From an uncultured Blautia sp. (GTDB taxonomy: Bacteria > Bacillota > Clostridia > Lachnospirales > Lachnospiraceae), in contig CAAFRY010000196.1 of NCBI GenBank assembly GCA_900765525.1, forward strand, positions 1 to 5,768: a stretch of DNA of 5,768 bases, written 5' to 3'. Below, piece after piece: positions 1-5,101 of the stretch. A program made the position numbers and the translations under genes. Position 1 is the first letter of the stretch. Every line of letters starts with the position of its first letter. The notes below the pieces were generated by a model, which was not told where the DNA came from, made no database searches, and saw nothing but the letters and a program-made list of their open reading frames with translations.

Positions 1-1
1 A

Positions 2-736
2 GTAAAAGAAGCATTTGCCCGAAAAAAACCTCCTATATTCCGTGTGCTGGTGATACTCATGGGATTGAGAGGAACCGTAGATTTTGATTTACAGTTCCTG
101 GCCGTGTTTTTCTTGCTGCTGCTTGCCTTCAATTTGCAACAGGGAAAGAGAAAAGAATTGGTCTTTTACAAAGGCGCCGGCTTTTGGGGGACTTTGGCAG
201 CGGCAGGTGTCTTGGGATATTTTTCTTTGGTATGTCTGTTTTTTTACTTTGGAGGAGACAGACAGGCTCTGAAAATGTTTCCCTTTTATACAGACCCGGC
301 AGAGCGTATTCTGATGTACACCGATTCTATAGAAGAGGCGGATGTTGTTTCCCGACAGATACGAAAAAACAACTCCCATTTGGCGGCAGCCTGGAGTACC
401 CGTGCCCTTCTTGCAATCAGGGAGGGAGATTATGAGGAAGGGGTAGAGAAGCAAAAGCAGGCCATTGCCCTGAAACCTTATAAGATGGAAGAGTACAGAG
501 CCTATATTCAAATGCTTTCCCAGGGCTATACCAAAAGTGCAGAACAGGGAGATGCCGGGAATATGGAGCTGTGCAGAAAGGCTATGCTGGAAGTGAGGGA
601 TATGCTGAAAGAGCTGGAAGACAGGACTACCCCGCTGGCTTACAGAATTCAGGATAAGCCTCAGTTTACTCTGCCAAAGGAGCTGGAAGAGTATCTGGAA
701 CAACTGGAGGGCAGAAAAGAAAGCAGCCCGGAATAG
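2..736 (+). CDS. O-antigen ligase/Wzy-like membrane protein with TPR tail (5'-truncated)
   Basis: The reading frame is open to the left edge of the window, so this is the C-terminal 244 codons of a longer gene. The GTG at 44 falls inside a membrane segment, has no ribosome binding site, and is unlikely to be the true start. Numbering from base 2, there are hydrophobic segments at about 12-22, 26-44 and 60-84. The motif V-D-F-D-L-Q-F at 26-32 resembles the HS-x-x-D-F motif in the late membrane region of O-antigen ligase/polymerase (Wzy_C-like) proteins, which join lipid-linked glycans to acceptors or polymerise them outside the membrane. The rest is soluble and helical. Residues about 128-161 fit one TPR (W131, G142-D143-Y144, A154, P159), a tail known in such ligases. 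The ligase name rests on one motif plus architecture and is moderately secure. The TPR and membrane topology are firmer. The downstream surface-protein gene starts 36 bases after the stop, suggesting co-transcription. Confidence 0.6.
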   Translation, partial: VKEAFARKKPPIFRVLVILMGLRGTVDFDLQFLAVFFLLLLAFNLQQGKRKELVFYKGAGFWGTLAAAGVLGYFSLVCLFFYFGGDRQALKMFPFYTDPAERILMYTDSIEEADVVSRQIRKNNSHLAAAWSTRALLAIREGDYEEGVEKQKQAIALKPYKMEEYRAYIQMLSQGYTKSAEQGDAGNMELCRKAMLEVRDMLKELEDRTTPLAYRIQDKPQFTLPKELEEYLEQLEGRKESSPE

Positions 737-747
737 CAGGTTCCGGG
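727..747 (+). other. Inverted repeat (hairpin) across the stop codon
   Basis: CCCGGAA (727-733) and TTCCGGG (741-747) are perfect 7-bp complementary arms around a 7-base loop that begins with the TAG stop of the upstream gene. The sequence after it is A/G-rich with no T run, so it does not look like an intrinsic terminator. It could be an mRNA-processing or stability element between the two genes, or simply chance. The inverted repeat is seen directly and its function is unknown. Confidence 0.4.
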
Positions 748-760
748 AAATGGAAAAAGA

Positions 761-768
761 AAGGAAAG
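761..768 (+). promoter_or_regulatory. Ribosome binding site of the surface-protein gene
   Basis: AAGGAAAG, with the AAGGA core at 761-765, lies seven bases before the ATG at 773. It supports this ATG as the start, which also places a complete signal peptide at the N terminus. Confidence 0.7.
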
Positions 769-772
769 ATTT

Positions 773-3679
773 ATGAAAGCAAAGAAGGTTTGGGCCATTG
801 CTTTGGCAGCGGCTCTTACAGTATCTGGCACCGGGGTACTGTACGCTGCTCCTCAAACAAAGTCAGAAAGCGGCGCTGTACAGGAAAAACAAGAGGAGCA
901 GGAAAACACAGAGAAGCTAGACAGCGTGCAGAGCAAGACCTCTGTAAAATCCGTGAAAAAAGACCAGGAAAAGACAGAACAGCAGAAATCAGAAACTACA
1001 GACAAGAAGACAGCAGACGCAGAGAAGAATAATTTGCAGTCCCAGGATGACAGCCAGGGAAGCCAGAAGAAGGAAGACGGAGATAAGTCTGGCCAGGATA
1101 CAGAAACCGGAGGCAAAGACAGTTCTAAGTCTGAGGACAGCCAGGGAGACCAAAAGTCAGGAACCGTAGATAAGGCTGGCCAGGATACAGGGACCGTAGA
1201 CAAAGACGGTCAGAAGAAGGAAGATGCCAATGCCTTATCTACAGCATTAGGAACCATGAGTCTGGATGAAGGTATGGATGCTCAGTCTTTAAATCAGGAT
1301 ACCGACACTCTGGCAGAAGGAGAGAATCTGGTTCCGGATGGTGCTTTGGCAGGGGCTATCCGTGACACTTTGGGCCTGGAGGCTGATGCTCCTATTACCA
1401 AAGAGGTTTTAGAACAGCTTAACTATCTAAGCTGCTTTTCAGGAGCAAATTCTTTGGAAGGCCTTCAGTATGCAGTGAATCTTACAAGCCTTTGGGTATA
1501 CGACGGAAGTATCACAGATATGTCACCCGTGCTGAATCTGAAGAAAATATATACTTTGGATTTAAGCAATAACAATATCAGCAGTATTCCAAAGCTGAGC
1601 GGCATGGATTCTCTGCGTACACTGGAATTGTCCGGAAATCCTATTTCCCAGGTGCCGGATAATGTTCTGGAGGGAACCGAACTGCAGTATGTGTTTGTCA
1701 GCTCCAGCGCCCCGGCAGCAGCTCAGATATTTGAGAAATATATAAGCTATGAGCCGGTGGAGGTGGTTCTCAGCAGCAGTGTCAATGTGGAGCCTAAAGG
1801 AGTTTTTTCCTTAGATGTAATTCAGTATTCCATGGAGGCCAATGAGACTGCAGAGATTACTTCTCAGTCCGCAGGAAACACTTGCCAGATTGGTTTGCAA
1901 AATGCGGGTACAGCTATGCTGAAGGCCTCTGTGGGAAATGTGGTGAAGGAGATTACCATTAGAGTTTCTCAGGCTCCGGAGGAGGTTGGGGAGAATCCGG
2001 ATTTAGATGAGCTGCCCCAATTTCCGGACAATAATACAGATAACATCCTCTATGAAGGAGGCATCTGGAATACTACAGGTGAGGAACCTCAGAATATTTC
2101 CGGAGACATAAAGGTGAGGAATTACGTTTCCTGTGTAGTATATTACGGAAACTACAGAGGCATGGATTTGGCTGCTATGGACGAAAACAGCAATCTTTAT
2201 TACTGGGAAAAGGATTTTGAGAATGACAGTTACGGACAGCCTAAGAAGATAGCAGATGAAATCCAGCAGCTGTTCTCTACCGGCTATATTGACAAAGACG
2301 GAAACTATCACCACTGGAAGTATTACTATGAAGAAGGAGAAAGCAGACCACAGGATTTAGAACTGTTTGGAGGTGTTTCTTCTGTAAACGGAAATATCAT
2401 CTATATGGAGGACGGCTCTGCTACCTATTTCCTTAACGGCGGAAGCCTGATACAGACCGGCTATAAGCTGGAGAAGCCTATTAAGGAAATAAAAGGTTCC
2501 TTTATTCTGGATGTAGATAATACCCTGTGGAGAAAACAGGAAGAAAATTATAGCAAAGTTGCGGATAATGTCAGCGATTTCAGTCAGGATGGAAATTATA
2601 TTTCCAACGGAACCTATTATACATCCGGCGGAACGGTCATCGACCAAAACGTGGACAGAATTGACGGAGACTACGGAGTCTATTATGTCAAGGGAAATGA
2701 CTATTATCAGCTTGGCTACATAGATGGCCAGTTAACAAGCTCACTGGTGGCCAGAGATGTGAAATGCGTTCTGGGTATGGAAGCGTTTCTTCTGAATAAC
2801 AAAGAATTATGGATTGGCGGAACTGAATCTGGCTACAAGATTCTTACTTCTGTGGAAGAAATTTCCGGAACCTATGGCGGATATAATGCACTGCGGACAG
2901 ACGGTACAGTGTGGAGAGTGACACCGCCTCTGGTTCCCTATAAAATTTTCCAGCCCACGGCTTCCCCATCAACCCTTTGGAGCCAGGTAGATGAAAGTAC
3001 AGGTATTCAGGCAACTGCAGAAAACATACCGGAGAATATCCGTTTAGTGACTCAGGCTGTGACAGCAGATTCCCAGGAATTTGCCCAGGCCTATGGAGAG
3101 CTGACGGCTTATATGAACAATGCAGGAGCAAAGGATTACCGGGTTTATGATATTAAGCTGGTAGATGAAGAAGGAAAGGAATACCAGCCTGAGACAGGAA
3201 ATCTTGTGACGGTTACTCTGCCCAAGCCAGAGAGCTTTGGAGAATCCGTAAAGCTTTACCATCAGCACGGAGGCTCTGTCAATGAGATTCCGTCAGCCAA
3301 TACCCAGGCAGGTATTGTGTTCCAGACAGATTCCTTCAGTCTCTTTGGAGCAGCAGATTTTGAGGTTACCCAGGGTGAGAATCCATCAGAAAATCCCGAC
3401 CCAGACAATGGCCAGGGCGGAGGAAACGATGGCACCCAGGGGGGAACAAATAATGGCGGACAAAATGGAGACTCCCAGTCCGGTCAGGATAAAAAAGAAC
3501 CTCAGCCTGTTTCCGGCAACAAAGTAACCGGAAATAACAAAACTGCCCAAACATCTTCTACAAGTAAAAGTGTAAAAACAGGAGATGAAACCCCTGTTTT
3601 GCTTTACGGAGGAATCATGGTATTGGGATTGGCTGCCGCAGCCACAGTAATAATCCTGGGCAGAAGAAAAAGAGGATAG
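773..3679 (+). CDS. Large cell-wall-anchored surface protein with LRRs and RCC1-like propeller
   Basis: This 968-residue protein is built for export and wall attachment. Residues 1-25 form a signal peptide (MKAKK, an Ala/Leu core, cleavage near LYA-A). Residues 29-155 are a Lys/Glu/Gln/Asp/Ser-rich stalk with a 29-residue duplication. Residues 186-300 carry an internalin-like cap and about three leucine-rich repeats. Residues 328-400 resemble a bacterial Ig-like (BIG2-type) domain. Residues 446-725 hold about eight Tyr/Trp-rich units of the type x-x-D-G-x-L-W, suggesting an RCC1-like beta-propeller. Residues 745-865 form a beta-rich domain ending in D-S-F-S-L-F, a pattern common just before the anchor in clostridial surface proteins. 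A Gly/Asn-rich linker (866-905) leads to SVKTG (933-937), a hydrophobic span (941-963) and RRKRG. LRRs and propellers usually bind proteins or glycans, so a role in adhesion or host/neighbour contact is inferred. The ligand is unknown. The export and anchoring calls are strong and the individual domain names are less so. Confidence 0.85.
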   Translation: MKAKKVWAIALAAALTVSGTGVLYAAPQTKSESGAVQEKQEEQENTEKLDSVQSKTSVKSVKKDQEKTEQQKSETTDKKTADAEKNNLQSQDDSQGSQKKEDGDKSGQDTETGGKDSSKSEDSQGDQKSGTVDKAGQDTGTVDKDGQKKEDANALSTALGTMSLDEGMDAQSLNQDTDTLAEGENLVPDGALAGAIRDTLGLEADAPITKEVLEQLNYLSCFSGANSLEGLQYAVNLTSLWVYDGSITDMSPVLNLKKIYTLDLSNNNISSIPKLSGMDSLRTLELSGNPISQVPDNVLEGTELQYVFVSSSAPAAAQIFEKYISYEPVEVVLSSSVNVEPKGVFSLDVIQYSMEANETAEITSQSAGNTCQIGLQNAGTAMLKASVGNVVKEITIRVSQAPEEVGENPDLDELPQFPDNNTDNILYEGGIWNTTGEEPQNISGDIKVRNYVSCVVYYGNYRGMDLAAMDENSNLYYWEKDFENDSYGQPKKIADEIQQLFSTGYIDKDGNYHHWKYYYEEGESRPQDLELFGGVSSVNGNIIYMEDGSATYFLNGGSLIQTGYKLEKPIKEIKGSFILDVDNTLWRKQEENYSKVADNVSDFSQDGNYISNGTYYTSGGTVIDQNVDRIDGDYGVYYVKGNDYYQLGYIDGQLTSSLVARDVKCVLGMEAFLLNNKELWIGGTESGYKILTSVEEISGTYGGYNALRTDGTVWRVTPPLVPYKIFQPTASPSTLWSQVDESTGIQATAENIPENIRLVTQAVTADSQEFAQAYGELTAYMNNAGAKDYRVYDIKLVDEEGKEYQPETGNLVTVTLPKPESFGESVKLYHQHGGSVNEIPSANTQAGIVFQTDSFSLFGAADFEVTQGENPSENPDPDNGQGGGNDGTQGGTNNGGQNGDSQSGQDKKEPQPVSGNKVTGNNKTAQTSSTSKSVKTGDETPVLLYGGIMVLGLAAAATVIILGRRKRG
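1046..1219 (+). repeat. 87-bp tandem duplication in the stalk region
   Basis: Two imperfect copies of a 29-codon unit lie in tandem in the surface-protein gene (residues about 92-149). GACAGCCAGGGA occurs at 1049 and 1136, and CTGGCCAGGATACAG at 1089 and 1176, both exactly 87 bases apart. In protein, DSQG recurs at 93 and 122 and GQDT at 107 and 136. A smaller echo, TVDKxGQ, recurs at 131 and 141. The segment is hydrophilic and probably disordered, lifting the binding domains away from the cell. In-frame repeats of this kind can expand or contract by slippage or recombination. Confidence 0.85.
1328..1675 (+). repeat. Internalin-like leucine-rich repeat block
   Basis: Residues 186-301 of the surface protein begin with a helical cap (V-P-D-x-x-L-x-x-x-I-R-x-x-L-G, then P-I-T at 207-209), followed by L-E-G-L-Q-Y-A-x-N-L-T-S-L and two clear repeats: L-D-L-S-N-N-N-I-S-S-I-P (262-273) and L-E-L-S-G-N-P-I-S-Q-V-P (284-295). 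This is the cap-plus-LRR layout of internalin-type Firmicutes surface proteins. With only about three repeats the array is short, so it may act as a small binding platform or as part of a composite domain with the next segment. Confidence 0.85.
1754..1972 (+). other. Possible Ig-like (BIG2-type) domain
   Basis: Residues 328-400 of the surface protein alternate short hydrophobic strands. They contain A-N-E-T-A-E-I-T at 356-363, I-G-L-Q-N-A-G-T-A-M-L-K-A at 373-385 and a closing E-I-T-I-R-V at 393-398, the pattern of bacterial Ig-like domains in which a Gly-Thr-Ala strand precedes the final strand. Such domains serve as spacers or weak binding modules. The match is by pattern only, and it could instead be a generic beta-sandwich capping the LRR block. 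Confidence 0.4.
2108..2947 (+). repeat. Degenerate RCC1-like beta-propeller repeats
   Basis: Residues about 446-725 of the surface protein contain a recurring unit: a hydrophobic pair, an acidic or Asn turn, an aromatic strand, then a linker with a second short strand. Turn and strand cores are D-E-N-S-N-L-Y-Y-W (470-478), D-K-D-G-N-Y-H-H-W (507-515), E-D-G-S-A-T-Y-F (546-553), D-V-D-N-T-L-W (580-586), S-N-G-T-Y-Y (611-616), V-K-G-N-D-Y-Y (639-645), L-N-N-K-E-L-W (674-680) and T-D-G-T-V-W (709-714). Spacing is roughly 30-38 residues. The last unit, A-L-R-T-D-G-T-V-W, is closest to the RCC1 consensus. Seven or eight such units fit one closed propeller. The periodicity is seen in the sequence and the fold is inferred. 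Confidence 0.6.
3569..3679 (+). other. C-terminal cell-wall sorting signal (SVKTG type)
   Basis: Codons 933-937 encode S-V-K-T-G, followed by D-E-T-P, a 20-odd-residue hydrophobic segment (about 941-963) and the basic tail RRKRG at the end of the protein. This is the tripartite layout recognised by sortases, with the T-G bond the expected cleavage site. The motif departs from LPxTG at the first two positions but resembles the S/P-x-K-T-G-D tails frequent in clostridial surface proteins. No sortase gene lies in the window, so the enzyme is not identified. If not cleaved, the segment would still act as a membrane anchor. Confidence 0.8.
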
Positions 3680-3711
3680 AAGTATCAGAGCGTAGCTTTG
3701 GCCAGGCCCCG

Positions 3712-3745
3712 CAGGGTGTCGGATTTCCGGCACCCTGTATTTATA
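3712..3745 (+). terminator. Probable intrinsic terminator after the surface-protein gene
   Basis: CAGGGTGTCGG (3712-3722) and CCGGCACCCTG (3727-3737) form an 11-bp stem with one G-U pair and a four-base ATTT loop, starting 33 bases after the stop codon. The following TATTTATATAG is T-rich but not an unbroken T run, so termination may be incomplete. Its position between the surface-protein gene and the coaBC promoter fits a unit boundary. Confidence 0.7.
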
Positions 3746-3764
3746 TAGATAAGTTATGGAATCC

Positions 3765-3793
3765 TTGCTTTTTTTTACACTATCCCCTATAAT
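3765..3793 (+). promoter_or_regulatory. Sigma-A type promoter for coaBC
   Basis: TTGCTT (3765-3770) and a perfect TATAAT (3788-3793) are separated by 17 bases, the optimal spacing. Transcription would start near 3800, giving a short leader of about 27 bases. That leaves no room for a riboswitch or long attenuator, so the unit is probably expressed constitutively or controlled by a protein repressor, if at all. Confidence 0.8.
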
Positions 3794-3811
3794 AGAGCGG
3801 AAACTAATAGA

Positions 3812-3818
3812 AAAGGGG
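3812..3818 (+). promoter_or_regulatory. Ribosome binding site of coaBC
   Basis: AAAGGGG sits eight bases before the ATG at 3827 and supports that start. The encoded protein then begins at the usual place for the family, just before the first beta strand and the S-G-S-I-A-A-Y-K loop. Confidence 0.7.
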
Positions 3819-3826
3819 TAAGAAAA

Positions 3827-5035
3827 ATGCTGAAAGGAAAAACAGTATTGCTTGCAGTATCCGGAAGTATTGCGGCATACAAAATCGCTTCCCTTGCCAG
3901 CGCCTTGGTAAAGCTTCACGCTCAGGTCCATGTGTTGATGACGGAGAATGCCCAAAATTTCATTCATCCCATCACCTTTGAGACTCTCACCGGCAATAAG
4001 TGTCTCATAGACACCTTTGACCGAAATTTTCAGTACAGCGTGGAACATGTGGCCCTGGCCAAGCAGGCAGATGTAGTCATGGTGGCTCCTGCCTCTGCCA
4101 ATGTAATTGGCAAGATTGCCCACGGCATTGCGGATGATATGCTGACCACCACGGTCATGGCATGCAGGTGTAAGAAGATAGTGGTTCCGGCCATGAACAC
4201 CAACATGTTTGAAAATCCCATTGTCCAGGACAATCTGAAAACCCTGGAACACTATGGCTGCGAAATTGTCAGTCCGGCCAGCGGCTATCTGGCCTGCGGG
4301 GATACGGGACAAGGTAAAATGCCTGAGCCGGAGCTGCTGCTTTGGCATATCCTCCGTGAAATTGCCTGCCCTAAGGATTTGGCAGGAAAGAGGCTGCTGA
4401 TAACCGCAGGGCCTACCAGGGAACCTATAGACCCGGTGCGTTATATTACCAACCATTCCACGGGAAAAATGGGATATGCCCTGGCTAAGGCTGCCATGCT
4501 CCGGGGGGCCCGGGTTACTTTGGTAAGCGGTCCGGTGTCTATCTCACCGCCGCCTTTTGTGGAGGTGGTTCCGGTAACCGAGGCAGAGGAAATGTACCAG
4601 GCAGTGATGCAGAGGGCGCCTCAGGCCGACTGGATTATCAAGGCGGCTGCAGTGGCGGATTACAGGCCAAAGGAGGTCAGCAGCGAAAAGGTTAAGAAAT
4701 CAGAAGAGAAGCTTAGTCTGGAGATGGAGAGGACAAAGGACATCCTGGGCTGCCTGGGAGAACATAAGACTCCGGGCCAGTTTCTCTGCGGCTTTTCCAT
4801 GGAAACAGAGAATATGCTGGAAAATTCCAGGAAAAAGCTGGAAAAGAAAAATCTGGACATGATAGTGGCTAATAACCTGAAGGTGGAAGGGGCAGGATTT
4901 GCCAATGACACCAATGTGGTAACCATAATCACAAAATCCAAGGAAGTTTCACTCCCTAAATTAACAAAGGAGGAGACAGCCGGAAGGATTCTGGACCAGA
5001 TTTTATCTATGGAGCAGCAGATACAGAAAAAGTAA
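3827..5035 (+). CDS. coaBC: Bifunctional phosphopantothenoylcysteine decarboxylase / phosphopantothenate-cysteine ligase
   Basis: This is the cytoplasmic two-domain enzyme (Dfp) of coenzyme A synthesis. The CoaB half joins 4'-phosphopantothenate to cysteine using a nucleotide triphosphate, and the FMN-dependent CoaC half decarboxylates the product to 4'-phosphopantetheine. At 402 residues it is full length. CoaC (about 1-180) shows S-G-S-I-A-A-Y-K (12-19), the catalytic His74 in V-E-H-V-A, A-P-A-S-A-N (87-92), the substrate-binding P-A-M-N-T-N-M (121-127) and the active-site Cys157 in A-C-G-D-T-G. CoaB (about 186-400) shows I-T-A-G-P-T-R-E-P-I-D-P-V-R-Y-I (192-207), N-H-S-T-G-K-M-G (209-216), A-A-A-V-A-D-Y-R-P (273-281) and the lysine cluster K288-V-K-K291. 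No key residue is missing. M128-F replaces the more usual M-W after the P-A-M-N motif. The gene has its own promoter and is followed by a probable pantothenate transporter gene, matching its pathway. Confidence 0.97.
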   Translation: MLKGKTVLLAVSGSIAAYKIASLASALVKLHAQVHVLMTENAQNFIHPITFETLTGNKCLIDTFDRNFQYSVEHVALAKQADVVMVAPASANVIGKIAHGIADDMLTTTVMACRCKKIVVPAMNTNMFENPIVQDNLKTLEHYGCEIVSPASGYLACGDTGQGKMPEPELLLWHILREIACPKDLAGKRLLITAGPTREPIDPVRYITNHSTGKMGYALAKAAMLRGARVTLVSGPVSISPPPFVEVVPVTEAEEMYQAVMQRAPQADWIIKAAAVADYRPKEVSSEKVKKSEEKLSLEMERTKDILGCLGEHKTPGQFLCGFSMETENMLENSRKKLEKKNLDMIVANNLKVEGAGFANDTNVVTIITKSKEVSLPKLTKEETAGRILDQILSMEQQIQKK

Positions 5036-5040
5036 AAGAG

Positions 5041-5052
5041 GGGAATATTCCC
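5041..5052. repeat. Perfect 12-bp palindrome between coaBC and the transporter gene
   Basis: GGGAATATTCCC reads the same on both strands and lies six bases after the coaBC stop. As RNA it gives only a four-base-pair stem and no T run follows, so it is not a terminator. A perfect palindrome of this size could be a dimeric regulator's operator, but no second copy was found near the coaBC promoter. Chance occurrence is quite possible. Confidence 0.4.
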
Positions 5053-5089
5053 TGCCAAAAGGTGTTGTATCTAAAAACAGAACGATAAC

Positions 5090-5096
5090 AAGGAGG
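5090..5096 (+). promoter_or_regulatory. Ribosome binding site deciding the transporter start
   Basis: AAGGAGG is a near-perfect anti-16S match. Two in-frame ATG codons follow directly (5099 and 5102). The spacing is two bases to the first and five to the second, so the second is preferred. The choice changes the protein by one methionine only. Confidence 0.8.
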
Positions 5097-5101
5097 CAAT
5101 G

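Noticed and set aside
44..46. GTG at 44 as the start of the first gene
   Set aside because: The frame is open upstream to the window edge, there is no ribosome binding site before it, and it lies within a hydrophobic segment typical of a longer membrane protein.
89..856. Minus-strand open frame of 255 codons opposite the ligase-like gene
   Set aside because: The + strand frame has membrane segments and a TPR pattern. The antisense product has no coherent domain and overlaps the start of the next gene.
3769..3776. Eight-T run as the tail of the upstream terminator
   Set aside because: It lies over 30 bases beyond the hairpin and partly overlaps the -35 box and spacer of the coaBC promoter, so it cannot act as the U tract of that stem.
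3794..3826. Riboswitch or attenuator before coaBC
   Set aside because: The predicted transcript leader is only about 27 bases, too short for a known riboswitch.
3386..4456. Long minus-strand open frame (356 codons) across the end of the surface gene and the first half of coaBC
   Set aside because: It runs antisense to two well-supported genes, crosses the terminator and promoter region, and its translation shows no recognisable domain.
5036..5101. Terminator or second promoter between coaBC and the transporter gene
   Set aside because: The only symmetric element gives a four-pair stem with no T run, and no convincing -35/-10 pair was seen, so co-transcription is the simpler reading.
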